Notes: generated by a model not told the origin, from the letters alone. A stretch of 64,000 bases of DNA from Vibrio sp. SNU_ST1 (GCF_030563405.1 NZ_CP130749.1:1054001-1118000), one strand, 5' to 3'. Counted from the stretch's first letter, positions 1-8,542 are shown. Program-made: numbers and translations.

Positions 1-279
1 TTGATTGAATTTGTCTGCGACTAACTGAGTTGCACTGTTCCAATCCAGCTCTTGTTTTTGGTCATTCTGAATATGAGCTGGTTGTGTAAGACGACCTAAA
101 GGCGTGACGGTGTCGCCAAGCGCAATCCCTTTAGTACATAGCTTTCCGTAATTTGACGGGTGGTCTTTATCACCACGTACTTCTAGTTTTCCTAGCGATG
201 TCGGTCTCGCTTCTATTCCGCACCCCACACCGCAATAAGCACAGGTCGATTTTATCCAGCCGCTGTTTGAATCGGTCAT
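1..279 (-). CDS. nasA: Assimilatory nitrate reductase catalytic subunit, N-terminal part (runs off the left edge)
   Basis: The reverse strand from 279 down to 1 is open for 93 codons and begins MTDSNSGWIKSTCAYCGVGC. The Cys pattern C-x2-C-x3-C, followed about 30 residues later by CTKG, is the N-terminal [4Fe-4S] ligand set of the molybdopterin nitrate reductases (NasA/NapA family). Members of this family reduce nitrate to nitrite in the cytoplasm. Only the N-terminus is in the window, so subunit type and cofactor domains cannot be checked. The gene diverges from nirBD, whose products reduce the nitrite further, which argues for the assimilatory NasA rather than the periplasmic NapA. No twin-arginine signal is visible before the cluster. 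The start has only a weak Shine-Dalgarno; I chose it because the Cys cluster begins 13 residues later, as usual for the family. Confidence 0.85.
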   Translation of the reverse strand, partial: MTDSNSGWIKSTCAYCGVGCGIEARPTSLGKLEVRGDKDHPSNYGKLCTKGIALGDTVTPLGRLTQPAHIQNDQKQELDWNSATQLVADKFNQ

Positions 280-451
280 CCGTTTCTCGCTCAATTATCC
301 ATAATTGTAATAACTTGAACCAAGCAAATAACACGCCACTTAACACCAATTGTCTAACTTGGAAAATTAACCATACAAAACAATAACTTAATAAATAGAG
401 AAATATCAACAATGAATCCAGAAGAACTTAATCAAGATGGAAACTTAATTT

Positions 452-480
452 TTGCACCACCTTGTAGAAAGTTGCACCAC
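452..480 (+). promoter_or_regulatory. Tandem NtrC-like activator half sites
   Basis: TTGCACCAC occurs at 452-460 and again at 472-480, exactly 20 bp apart, so on the same face of the helix. TGCACC is the conserved half of the NtrC recognition sequence (TGCACC-N5-GGTGCA). The opposite halves here are degenerate: 474-490 reads roughly TGCACC-ACAAA-TGCTCA. Their position about 130-155 bp upstream of a sigma-54 promoter is the usual place for an enhancer-binding protein. Assignment to NtrC is inference. Confidence 0.5.
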
Positions 481-608
481 AAATGCTCATTTATGCCAAT
501 CTAACAAAAAATCAACACACCACTTTAGGGGTAATTGCGTGCCACCATGGAATTTTAAGAGCTTGAATTTTATATGTTAATTTTTATTTAAATGAACAAA
601 TCACAATC

Positions 609-624
609 TGGCACCCTCCTTGCT
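609..624 (+). promoter_or_regulatory. Sigma-54 (RpoN) promoter for nirBD
   Basis: TGGCACCCTCCTTGCT matches the -24/-12 consensus TGGCAC-N5-TTGCW at every conserved position, with the GG and GC dinucleotides correctly spaced. It faces nirB, whose ATG is at 766, leaving a leader of about 130 nt. Sigma-54 control fits nitrogen-limitation control of nitrite assimilation. Confidence 0.8.
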
Positions 625-765
625 CCACTAAAAACCAAGACTTAGAAAAAACATTTTTGTTTTTCTTGATGATTATGAATTGAGTGGAATCTCAACCCGG
701 CATTCACTGCTAACGACTAGAAATTAGATGCTAGTAATGATGAAGCCGAGAATAAGGAATGGATT

Positions 766-3348
766 ATGAGCAAGAAGAAAATCGTCGTTGTTGGTAACGG
801 CATGGTTGGACACAAATTTATCGACAACATCCTGCAATCAGAGAGTGATGAGTTTGATGTGATTACTTTTAGCGAAGAGCCAAGGCTAGCGTACGACCGT
901 GTTCAGTTAACCGCTTACTTTAATGGTAAAACCGCTGATGACTTGTCATTAACCAGTGAAGAGTATTACCAAAGCAACGGCGTGAACTACTTGTTGAACC
1001 AGAAGGTAGCCAAGCTAGACACAGCTAATCAACAAGTCATCACTGAGAGCGGTCATGTTGAAAGTTACGACAAGCTAATCTTGGCGACGGGCTCTTTCCC
1101 TTTTGTTCCTCCTATTCCCGGTAACGACCAAGAACACTGTCACGTTTATCGTACTATCGAAGACTTAGACGCCATCGAGCTTTCAAGCAAGGGCAGCAAA
1201 TCTGGCGTAGTCATTGGTGGTGGTCTGCTTGGCTTAGAAGCCGCAAACGCAGTCAAAAACCTTGGCTTAGAAACCCATGTGGTTGAATTCGCACCTCGCC
1301 TAATGGCCGTTCAATTAGATGACGGTGGCGGTGCCCTACTAAGACGAAAAATTGAAGACCTTGGTGTGCAAGTTCATACCGAGAAAGCCACATCTGAAAT
1401 AGTGGCAGGTGAAACCTCTCGCTACCGCATGAACTTCGCGGATGGCACCCATTTAGAAACCGATATGATCGTATTCTCTGCAGGTATTCGCCCTCAAGAT
1501 GAGCTAGCAAGAAGCTCTGATATCGAGATTGGCGAACGTGGCGGTATTGTCATCAACAATCACTGTCAGACCAACATCGATAACGTCTACGCCATTGGTG
1601 AATGTGCTCTTTGGGACAACAAGCTCTTCGGCTTAGTGGCACCCGGTTATTCCATGGCAAAAATCGCGGCTTCGCATATTGTCTCTGACGGCACTGACGA
1701 GTCTGAATTCACTGGCGCAGACATGAGCACCAAGCTCAAACTGCTTGGTGTCGATGTGGCCAGTATTGGTGAAGTACACGGCAAGACGGAAGGCGCTCAA
1801 TCGTATACCTATAACGATGAAATCGAACAAGTTTATAAGCGCCTGATCATCTCAGCTGACGGTACAAAGATTGTCGGTGCAGTATTGGTTGGTGATGCAG
1901 AAGCCTATGGCTCGCTACTGCAAATCAAGCAAAACGATATGCCACTACCAGAGAACCCATCGGTACTGATTTTACCTAACTTGGCGGATGATTCAGGTTC
2001 GGCAATGGGTGTCGAAGCTCTGCCAGACAGTGCTGTGATCTGTTCATGTTTTGATGTGACCAAAGGCGACATTAAAGACGCGGTATCTGCTGGCTGCACC
2101 ACCATGGCAGCACTGAAAGAAACCACCAATGCCTCAACCGGTTGTGGCGGTTGTTCTGCTCTTGCTAAACAGGTTCTGGATAGTGAGCTAAGTAACCTAG
2201 GTGTTGAAGTCTCTAACGATATTTGTGAGCACTTTGCTTATTCTCGCCAAGAACTCACTGACATCATCCGCGTCAACAAAATTAAGACCTTTGATGAGCT
2301 GTTAGATTCTCACGGCAACGGTCTAGGTTGTACCGTATGTAAACCAGCGGTCGGTTCAATTTTGGCTTCTTACTGGAATGATTACATCCTCGAAGATCAA
2401 CACATTGAACTGCAAGACACCAACGACATCTACCTCGGCAACATGCAAAAAGATGGCACCTATTCTGTAGTACCGCGTATTGCTGGCGGTGAAATCACAC
2501 CAGATAAGTTAATCGTGCTTGGCGAAGTCGCTAAAGAGTTCGACCTGTATACCAAAATCACAGGCGGTCAACGTGTCGACTTGTTTGGCGCACAACTAAA
2601 CGAACTGCCAATCATCTGGAAAAAGCTGATCGATGCAGGTTTTGAAACTGGCCACGCCTACGGTAAATCGGTTCGTACCGTGAAATCGTGTGTCGGTAGC
2701 ACTTGGTGCCGATACGGTGTCGACGACAGTGTTGGCTTAGCGATTCGACTTGAGAACCGCTACAAAGGCTTACGCTCGCCACACAAGATCAAGTTTGCGG
2801 TTTCTGGCTGTACTCGTGAATGTGCAGAAGCGCAATCGAAAGACATTGGTGTTATCGCAACCGACAAAGGTTGGAACCTCTACATCTGTGGTAACGGCGG
2901 TATGCGCCCTCGCCATGCAGACCTATTCGCCACTGATTTGGACGAAACCACACTGCTTCAATACATCGACCGCGTTTTGATGTTCTACACACGCACCGCA
3001 GACCGCCTACAACGTACATCGGTATGGATGGAGAACCTTGAAGGCGGCATTGAATACCTCAAGCAAGTCGTGATTGAAGACAAGCTAAATGTTGCTGAAG
3101 AACTCGAAGCGGACATCGCACTCAACATCGAGAAATACCAGTGTGAATGGAAAACCACCATTGAAAACCCTGAAAAGATGAAGCGCTTCCAGCACTACAT
3201 CAACAGTGAAGAAATGGACACTAGCCTGTCATTCATCAAAGAGCGAGAGCAACGTTTTCCTAAGCCAAGTTTGAGTGATTCTTCGAATGCAAAACGCGAT
3301 GAAAAGCTGACTAAAGCAGACCAAATCGAAGTCACGGAAGTTTCATAA
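766..3348 (+). CDS. nirB: Assimilatory nitrite reductase [NAD(P)H], large subunit
   Basis: This 860-aa cytoplasmic enzyme catalyses six-electron reduction of nitrite to ammonium with NAD(P)H. The N-terminus (VVVGNGMVGHKF) is the FAD-binding Rossmann fold of the oxidoreductase module, with a second dinucleotide fold around residues 140-170 (GVVIGGGLLGLEAA). A BFD-like [2Fe-2S] module has Cys426, Cys428, Cys460 and Cys463. The C-terminal sulfite/nitrite reductase module carries the siroheme/[4Fe-4S] ligands Cys642, Cys648, Cys682 and Cys686 (C-x5-C and C-x3-C). All expected cofactor ligands are present and the length is normal for NirB. The start is preceded by AAGGA at the right distance. nirD follows 140 bp downstream, and transcription probably begins at the sigma-54 promoter at 609-624. 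Confidence 0.97.
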   Translation: MSKKKIVVVGNGMVGHKFIDNILQSESDEFDVITFSEEPRLAYDRVQLTAYFNGKTADDLSLTSEEYYQSNGVNYLLNQKVAKLDTANQQVITESGHVESYDKLILATGSFPFVPPIPGNDQEHCHVYRTIEDLDAIELSSKGSKSGVVIGGGLLGLEAANAVKNLGLETHVVEFAPRLMAVQLDDGGGALLRRKIEDLGVQVHTEKATSEIVAGETSRYRMNFADGTHLETDMIVFSAGIRPQDELARSSDIEIGERGGIVINNHCQTNIDNVYAIGECALWDNKLFGLVAPGYSMAKIAASHIVSDGTDESEFTGADMSTKLKLLGVDVASIGEVHGKTEGAQSYTYNDEIEQVYKRLIISADGTKIVGAVLVGDAEAYGSLLQIKQNDMPLPENPSVLILPNLADDSGSAMGVEALPDSAVICSCFDVTKGDIKDAVSAGCTTMAALKETTNASTGCGGCSALAKQVLDSELSNLGVEVSNDICEHFAYSRQELTDIIRVNKIKTFDELLDSHGNGLGCTVCKPAVGSILASYWNDYILEDQHIELQDTNDIYLGNMQKDGTYSVVPRIAGGEITPDKLIVLGEVAKEFDLYTKITGGQRVDLFGAQLNELPIIWKKLIDAGFETGHAYGKSVRTVKSCVGSTWCRYGVDDSVGLAIRLENRYKGLRSPHKIKFAVSGCTRECAEAQSKDIGVIATDKGWNLYICGNGGMRPRHADLFATDLDETTLLQYIDRVLMFYTRTADRLQRTSVWMENLEGGIEYLKQVVIEDKLNVAEELEADIALNIEKYQCEWKTTIENPEKMKRFQHYINSEEMDTSLSFIKEREQRFPKPSLSDSSNAKRDEKLTKADQIEVTEVS

Positions 3349-3395
3349 GCCTCATTGACGAGTGAGTGAATCCGTAACAACTAAACCCAATATAG

Positions 3396-3438
3396 ATAGT
3401 CGGCAGTGGCGCAGCCCAAGAAAACAGCTGCCGGCTAT
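3396..3438 (+). other. Intercistronic hairpin between nirB and nirD
   Basis: ATAGTCGGCAG (3396-3406) pairs with CTGCCGGCTAT (3428-3438) as an 11-bp RNA stem with one G-U pair and a 21-nt loop. No T-run follows, so it is not a standard intrinsic terminator. Its place between two subunit genes suggests a role in mRNA processing or 3' protection of the nirB message, as for REP-like hairpins (inference). Confidence 0.55.
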
Positions 3439-3488
3439 CACCCTAATTAAATTAATGATTAGTTTTATATTTAGATCAGGAGAAAGTC

Positions 3489-3833
3489 ATGGAAAATTGG
3501 ACAACCGTATGCAGCACACGCGACCTAACTCCAAACGGGGGGATCTGCGCAAAAGTAGACGACAACCAAGTGGCTATTTTTTACTGCAAACGCAGCGACA
3601 CGCTTTATGGGCTCTCTAATTTCGACCCTATCGGCAAGGCGAATGTGATGTCACGTGGTATTATTGGCTCACTAAGCGGAGAGCCTTACGTGGCCTCGCC
3701 CTTATACAAGCAGCATTACCACTTAGAGACTGGCGAATGTCTAGAGCAACCCGAGCTCAAGCTCGTGAAATTTGAAGTTCGCAAGCTAGGAGAACAAGTT
3801 CAAGTTCTCGCGCCGCTTGCTATTGCCAGTTAA
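3489..3833 (+). CDS. nirD: Assimilatory nitrite reductase [NAD(P)H], small subunit
   Basis: This 114-aa protein of the NirD family has a Rieske-like fold that usually lacks the full Rieske Cys/His ligand set. Consistent with that, I see no paired CxH/CxxH motifs. The core (around residues 45-75, with SRGIIGS and ASPLYKQHYHLETGEC) matches the family. It partners NirB in nitrite reduction to ammonium. The start at 3489 is supported by AGGAGAA eight bases upstream. It follows nirB in the same direction and precedes the nitrate transporter, so the three genes are probably one nitrate-assimilation transcription unit. Confidence 0.93.
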   Translation: MENWTTVCSTRDLTPNGGICAKVDDNQVAIFYCKRSDTLYGLSNFDPIGKANVMSRGIIGSLSGEPYVASPLYKQHYHLETGECLEQPELKLVKFEVRKLGEQVQVLAPLAIAS

Positions 3834-3975
3834 CTAAACCGCCGACACCATCATGCAAACGCTTATCGGCGTGAGCAATTTCGGCATAGGTTTTAGCCAC
3901 ATTAATGCGTTCGAGTTTCAGAAGTAACGCAGATGCTAAAACCGGGTAATTTTCCAGATTTAAAGGATTTAAACC

Positions 3976-5445
3976 ATGGATAACACTAAGTTTTCGCTGC
4001 TTTCATTTACGGGTAAGATGAAAACCTTACACCTAAGTTGGATGGCCTTTTTCATAACCTTTGTTGTGTGGTTCAACTTTGCCCCACTACTGCAAATGGT
4101 AAAAACATCACTTGGTCTTTCTACTGAGGAGATCAAAACACTCCTGATTCTCAACGTTGCATTAACCATTCCGGCGCGTGTCGCAATTGGTATGTTGACC
4201 GACAGGTATGGCCCAAGATTAGTCTACTCTTCACTACTCGCTGTCTGTTCAATCCCTTGTTTTATGTTTGCTATGGCAGACTCTTTCATTCAAGCGGCGA
4301 TTGCACGTTTCCTATTAGGTTTCATCGGTGCAGGTTTCGTTGTCGGTATTCGTCTTGTGTCTGAGTGGTTCCCACACAATGAACTGGGTACGGCAGAAGG
4401 TATTTACGGCGGCTGGGGTAACTTCGGTTCTGCAGCAGCGGCGTTTACACTTCCAACTCTAGCCCTAGCGTTTGGTGGTGAAGACGGCTGGCGTTATGCG
4501 GTCGGTATTACGGGTGTAATGAGCCTATTGTTCTCAGTGGTGTTCTACAAAAACGTATCCGACACACCAAAAGGTTCTACCTACTTCAAGCCTGCTCAAG
4601 TAACAGCAATGGAAGTGACATCAAAGGGTGACTTTTTCTTCCTACTTATTATGAAGATCCCAATGTACGCGGCACTGGCTCTGCTGGCTTGGAAACTGTC
4701 TCCATCAGGTATTGGCATGTTGTCTGACATGGCGATTTACGCTGTATATGCAAGTTTAGCTGCGCTGTATGTATACGAAGTTTCGCAAGTTTGGAAAGTA
4801 AACAAGAACGTATTTAAAGAAGAAGTGCCTGAAATTCACCAATATAAATTCAAGCAAGTCGCAGTGTTAAACGTGTTGTATTTCGCAACCTTTGGCTCAG
4901 AACTCGCCGTCGTTTCTATGTTACCGCTATTCTTTTCGGAGACGTTTGAATTAACGCCCGTTCTTGCGGGTATGGTCGCTTCGGCTTATGCCTTCATGAA
5001 CCTGATGTCTCGCCCAGGTGGCGGTTGGATTTCTGACAAGTTTGGTCGAAAACCAACGCTACTGATTCTAACGGCAGGTTTAGCTGTGGGTTACTTCGCA
5101 ATGGGTCAGGTAGAGAGCACATGGCCAGTATGGTTAGCGGTTGTTGCGGCAATGGCATGTTCATTCTTCGTACAAGCGGGGGAAGGTGCGGTGTTTGCAA
5201 CAGTGCCACTGATTAAACGTCGTATGACAGGCCAAATCGCAGGTATGACTGGCGCTTACGGTAACGTTGGTGCGGTGGTTTACCTTACCGTATTGTCATT
5301 CGTGAGCTATCAAACATTCTTCTTAGTGATTGCTGCGACAGCGGTTCTTGGCTTTGTGACTCTGTTCTTTATGGAAGAACCAAACGGGCAAATCGCTGAA
5401 GTAAACGACGATGGCAGTGTCACGCTGATCAATGTTTCGAGTTAG
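3976..5445 (+). CDS. narK: Nitrate/nitrite transporter, MFS NNP family
   Basis: This 489-aa inner-membrane protein should have about 12 helices and belongs to the nitrate/nitrite porter family, so it would bring nitrate into the cell for NasA and NirBD. The two glycine-rich NNP signatures are visible: GIYGGWGNFGSAAAAF in the N-terminal half and GAYGNVGAVVYL in the C-terminal half. There is an arginine (in GIRLVSEWFP) in the helix where NarK proteins bind nitrate. The MFS loop motif GMLTDRYGPR is intact. The start has AAAGGA nine bases upstream. It lies 142 bp after nirD. NarK, NasA and NrtP labels overlap in this family; assimilatory uptake is inferred from the neighbours. Confidence 0.9.
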   Translation: MDNTKFSLLSFTGKMKTLHLSWMAFFITFVVWFNFAPLLQMVKTSLGLSTEEIKTLLILNVALTIPARVAIGMLTDRYGPRLVYSSLLAVCSIPCFMFAMADSFIQAAIARFLLGFIGAGFVVGIRLVSEWFPHNELGTAEGIYGGWGNFGSAAAAFTLPTLALAFGGEDGWRYAVGITGVMSLLFSVVFYKNVSDTPKGSTYFKPAQVTAMEVTSKGDFFFLLIMKIPMYAALALLAWKLSPSGIGMLSDMAIYAVYASLAALYVYEVSQVWKVNKNVFKEEVPEIHQYKFKQVAVLNVLYFATFGSELAVVSMLPLFFSETFELTPVLAGMVASAYAFMNLMSRPGGGWISDKFGRKPTLLILTAGLAVGYFAMGQVESTWPVWLAVVAAMACSFFVQAGEGAVFATVPLIKRRMTGQIAGMTGAYGNVGAVVYLTVLSFVSYQTFFLVIAATAVLGFVTLFFMEEPNGQIAEVNDDGSVTLINVSS

Positions 5446-5525
5446 TCCCAGCACTAATATGAAACACTGAATTATTGAATCGGGAGTGGTACTAAGGTGT
5501 GTTTCACCACTTTGGTACTGCGTTC

Positions 5526-5557
5526 AAAGGCTCTAGGTTCACTAGGGCTTTTGTTCT
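5526..5557 (+). terminator. Terminator-like hairpin in the leader of the kinase/phosphatase gene
   Basis: AAAGGCTCTAG (5526-5536), loop GTTCA, then CTAGGGCTTTT (5542-5552), followed by GTTCTT. This gives an 11-bp RNA stem with two G-U pairs and a U-rich tail. It ends the narK transcript or attenuates read-through into the next gene. A second hairpin (TTCTCTCA-AGGACG-TGAGAGAA, 5568-5589) lies between it and the ATG at 5614. Confidence 0.65.
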
Positions 5558-5613
5558 TCCTAGGATGTTCTCTCAAGGACGTGAGAGAAAACCAATTAAG
5601 AAGAAGAGCACTT

Positions 5614-7404
5614 ATGACAATTTCATTCAACCAAGGGCAAGTCGTCACGCCAGAATCTAATAACCAGTTAACGCTCAAGTTTGGTGGTTATTCGAATAAA
5701 GGCATCCGTGATGAAAACCAAGACGCCATCATTGTAAAACACCCTAAAACTCGCGCGGAGCAAGAGTTGAAAGGCAGTGTTGCCTGCATAGCAGACGGCG
5801 CAAGTTGCAGTGAACACGGCCAGAAAGCCAGCCACACCAGCGTGATGCAGTTTATCGACGACTATTACGCAACGCCACAAAGTTGGAGCATTCAGCGCTC
5901 GGCTCAGAAAGTCTTAAAGTCACTCAACTCTTGGCTCTTCAATACCTCTGTTTCTAATATTCATTCCGCACAACAAGTTAACCACAACGCCCTAGTTTCG
6001 ACTTTCAGCAGCGTGATATTAAAATCAAACACCGCGCATTTATTCCATGTGGGTGACAGCCGTATCTACTTATTAAGAAATGGTGAATTGCGCCAACTGA
6101 CCCGCGACCATACTCGCAAGAATATGGGGCAGAAGCATTACCTAACACGCGCCTTAGGCATGGACAACCAACTCAACGTTGACTATCAGACACTTCCCAT
6201 CAAGAAAAACGACTGCTTTATACTGACATCTGATGGCGTACACGAGTTTGTCTCTCCCAACACGTTCAAGGAACATATCGACAAACCCGGCGTTGATTTC
6301 GAACACGCTGCACAAACGATCTGTAATACCGCTTTAAGTCACAACAGTTCAGACAACGTAAGCTGCTTGATTGTGCAAGTTAACCACCTACCTAAGCCTT
6401 CGCTCATTGAATTCCATGAAAAACTGGCTAAACGTGCCATCCCACCCGCTTTAAAACTCGGGCAAAGTATCGACAACTTTATGGTACTTGATGTGTTGTA
6501 TGCAGGCACTAGAAGCCATGTGTATCGTGTGATGCAGAAAGAGACACAAACCGAGTTCGTGTTGAAAGTCCCTTCTGTTCAATATCACGATAGTCCTTCG
6601 CAACTCCGAGCGTTCTTTAATGAACAATGGGCGGGGCTCTTGCTACACAACAAGAAAATCATGAAGGTTTACCCAACGCCAGAGCACTCGCAATTCTTAT
6701 ATCAAATCTGCGAATGGGTCGAAGGCATCACGCTAAGACAATGGATGTACGATAATCCAAAACCGTCACTAAACGAAGTGCGCGAAATCTTAGAAAAGAT
6801 CACGCAAGGTATTCGAGTATTACAACGCGCTGACATGGTGCACCGAGACTTAAAGCCCGAGAACATCATGATTCAACGTGATGGTGAGATTAAAATCATC
6901 GACCTTGGTGCGGTGCTAGTGAGAGGCCTTGAAGAGGGAGAGCTCACCGACAAGGACGACACACCATTAGGCGCGGTCAATTATATTGCTCCAGAAACCA
7001 TCAAGCACAATACGGCGACCACAAGTTCAGATTTGTTCTCTATCGCAGTGATCGGCTATGAGATGCTCACGGGTACATTGCCCTACTCTGAGATGACCGC
7101 ACAATCGCTTAATCAATCTCGTCACCATCGATGGGAATATCAACCGATCACACAAAAGCGGTCTGACTTACCAAGTTGGGTGGATTTGGTGTTACAAAAA
7201 GCCTGTGCGGAATCGCCAAGCGAACGTCATCAAGTGTTGGGGGATTTTGTCGCTGACCTTTACACACCGAACCAAAGCTTGGTAAAAAGCAAAGCCAAGC
7301 AACCTTTGATAAACCGAAACCCAATCCAGTTTTGGAAAGTGTTGGCCTTGTTGCTCGGCATTGTTGCCATTGTAGAGTTTGGCTTATTGCTTAATTCTAA
7401 CTAG
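5614..7404 (+). CDS. Membrane-anchored PP2C phosphatase / Ser-Thr protein kinase fusion of the nitrate cluster
   Basis: A 596-aa fusion. Residues about 20-255 are a PP2C-type phosphatase with metal-binding acidic residues in RDENQDAI (32-39), ADGASCSEHG (Asp61), SDGVHEF (Asp207) and SSDNVSC (Asp247). Residues about 285-560 are a Hanks-type kinase: Lys318 in FVLK, catalytic loop HRDLKPEN (Asp412), metal-binding DLG (Asp430, instead of DFG) and an APE motif. A single C-terminal transmembrane segment (about 573-594) leaves both domains cytoplasmic. An in-frame GTG at 5497 would add 39 residues, but that stretch has no Shine-Dalgarno and covers a terminator-like hairpin, so I start at the ATG at 5614. 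Similar kinases sit next to nirBD and the nitrate transporter in Pseudomonas; the substrate is unknown to me. Confidence 0.9.
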   Translation: MTISFNQGQVVTPESNNQLTLKFGGYSNKGIRDENQDAIIVKHPKTRAEQELKGSVACIADGASCSEHGQKASHTSVMQFIDDYYATPQSWSIQRSAQKVLKSLNSWLFNTSVSNIHSAQQVNHNALVSTFSSVILKSNTAHLFHVGDSRIYLLRNGELRQLTRDHTRKNMGQKHYLTRALGMDNQLNVDYQTLPIKKNDCFILTSDGVHEFVSPNTFKEHIDKPGVDFEHAAQTICNTALSHNSSDNVSCLIVQVNHLPKPSLIEFHEKLAKRAIPPALKLGQSIDNFMVLDVLYAGTRSHVYRVMQKETQTEFVLKVPSVQYHDSPSQLRAFFNEQWAGLLLHNKKIMKVYPTPEHSQFLYQICEWVEGITLRQWMYDNPKPSLNEVREILEKITQGIRVLQRADMVHRDLKPENIMIQRDGEIKIIDLGAVLVRGLEEGELTDKDDTPLGAVNYIAPETIKHNTATTSSDLFSIAVIGYEMLTGTLPYSEMTAQSLNQSRHHRWEYQPITQKRSDLPSWVDLVLQKACAESPSERHQVLGDFVADLYTPNQSLVKSKAKQPLINRNPIQFWKVLALLLGIVAIVEFGLLLNSN

Positions 7405-7428
7405 ACCTAAAGTTCTAGCTAACCGCGT

Positions 7429-8433
7429 TTAGCCTCGTTTTACTAAGCTTCTTGGCACTAACTCAATGCCAGCTTGATAACGTTTAGCTGATGCGTTCAA
7501 AGCAAGTGCAAAGGCACTATCGGCAATGACTTCGAATTGCTGTGGTAGCGAGTGGACTTTAAAGGGTAAGAAATCCAATAAGCGGTTATCACCAAAGGTT
7601 GCCAGTTTTACTTGCTTGATCAGTTCAGGCTTTTCGACCATTACATCCAGCACACCTTCTAACAAGGTGTAAGACATAGTGACGATCGCATCGGGCACCG
7701 TGCCTTTGGCAATCCAACCCTCAAAAATCTCACGTCCTGATTCTCTGTCAAAGTGCTCACCATAACCCACAACCATCGGCTTGTTTTCTGTTAGTCCTAT
7801 TTGTTGAGTATGTGCTTTGTTTGCTGCTTCAAAACCCAAGTGACGTTCACGTGAAATGTTCAGATCTGGTAGTGCGCCGATTAAGCCAACACTATGAATG
7901 CTGTCATCAAGAATCGAGTGAGTCAGTTCAAATGCGGCTTCAAAATCTTCACTGAGTACGCAAGCAAAGTGCTCATCATCTAACGGACGGTCAATTGCGA
8001 TCACTGGCGTTCCTGAGTTTTGCAGCTTTAAGTAGAACTCGTTGGCGTCTGGCATTGAGCTCGCAACCAGCAAGGCATCAATACGACGACTTACCAAAGC
8101 TTCAGCCACTTTTCGTTCGGTTTCAGCATCATCATCAGAACAACCAATCAATATCTGGTAGCCCACTTTGCGTGAATTCTGCTCTATCAATTTTGCCAAA
8201 CGCGCGTAACTGCTGTTTTCCAGATCCGGAATAATCAAACCAAATGAACGGCTATTACCAGCGCGCAACGACGAAGCGGCGTGGTCTGGACGGTAATTAT
8301 ACTCTTCTACAACCGCCATGACTTTCTGTTGAGTCTTTTCACTGATTCTGTATTTCTGCGCCTTGCCGTTGATGACATAACTGGCCGTGGTTTTCGATAC
8401 TCCAGCCAATTTAGCAATTTCATCAAGTGTCAT
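7429..8433 (-). CDS. cra: Catabolite repressor/activator, LacI family (fructose repressor)
   Basis: This 334-aa LacI/GalR-family regulator starts MTLDEIAKLAGVSKTTASYV, the typical Cra/FruR helix-turn-helix including the YVINGKA hinge sequence. Residues about 60-330 form the periplasmic-binding-like effector domain, expected to bind fructose 1-phosphate. It represses fruBKA and, in enterics, also affects central carbon flow. The open frame extends upstream to 8592, but the extra 53 residues cover the operators. AGGTCACC lies just before the ATG at 8433, so I use that start. It diverges from fruB, and Cra-type palindromes lie between the two genes, implying autoregulation. Confidence 0.93.
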   Translation of the reverse strand: MTLDEIAKLAGVSKTTASYVINGKAQKYRISEKTQQKVMAVVEEYNYRPDHAASSLRAGNSRSFGLIIPDLENSSYARLAKLIEQNSRKVGYQILIGCSDDDAETERKVAEALVSRRIDALLVASSMPDANEFYLKLQNSGTPVIAIDRPLDDEHFACVLSEDFEAAFELTHSILDDSIHSVGLIGALPDLNISRERHLGFEAANKAHTQQIGLTENKPMVVGYGEHFDRESGREIFEGWIAKGTVPDAIVTMSYTLLEGVLDVMVEKPELIKQVKLATFGDNRLLDFLPFKVHSLPQQFEVIADSAFALALNASAKRYQAGIELVPRSLVKRG

Positions 8434-8504
8434 ATGGGTGACCTGTATTTTGTGCGTAGGATCATATAACCAATGATCTGATCCTCGGATTAGTTGAATT
8501 ATAT

Positions 8505-8520
8505 GCTGAATCGATTCAGT
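8505..8520. promoter_or_regulatory. Cra operator 1
   Basis: CTGAATCGATTCAG at 8506-8519 is a perfect 14-bp palindrome and matches the core Cra/FruR consensus TGAATCGATTCA. It lies 73-86 bp upstream of the cra start, where it could control cra and contribute to fru regulation. Confidence 0.8.
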
Positions 8521-8526
8521 ATAAAA

Positions 8527-8542
8527 GCTGAAAGGATTCAGC
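8527..8542. promoter_or_regulatory. Cra operator 2
   Basis: GCTGAAAGGATTCAGC is an imperfect palindrome with intact outer half sites (GCTGAA/TTCAGC) and an altered centre. Its centre is 22 bp from that of operator 1, about two helical turns, so co-operative binding is plausible. A weaker third match, TGAATGGATTGA, lies at 8574-8585. Confidence 0.7.

Larger units (their letters stand above)
280..765. promoter_or_regulatory. Divergent nasA-nirB control region
   Basis: This 486-bp gene-free stretch separates the divergent nitrate reductase and nitrite reductase genes. It is AT-rich. It contains two direct copies of TTGCACCAC (452-460 and 472-480) and a sigma-54-type promoter (609-624), both listed separately. 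A second TGGCACG (544-538 on the minus strand) has no matching -12 element. The part next to nasA (280-420) shows no convincing hairpin or small gene. Confidence 0.7.

Noticed and set aside
170..412. An 80-codon minus-strand frame overlapping the nitrate reductase start
   Set aside because: It lies in another frame over the NasA [4Fe-4S] region, has no ribosome-binding site, and its first half is AT-rich hydrophobic translation typical of non-coding DNA.
530..545. A possible second sigma-54 promoter on the minus strand (TGGCACG) for nasA
   Set aside because: The -24 element is good, but the -12 position reads TACC instead of TTGC, and the NtrC-like sites would lie downstream of it.
5568..5589. 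An ANTAR-type antitermination hairpin in the kinase leader
   Set aside because: The six-base loop is AGGACG, which lacks the required G at position four, and it lies after rather than before the terminator-like stem.
5497..5613. A 39-residue N-terminal extension of the kinase/phosphatase from a GTG
   Set aside because: It has no Shine-Dalgarno and overlaps two hairpins; the protein similarity begins after the ATG at 5614.
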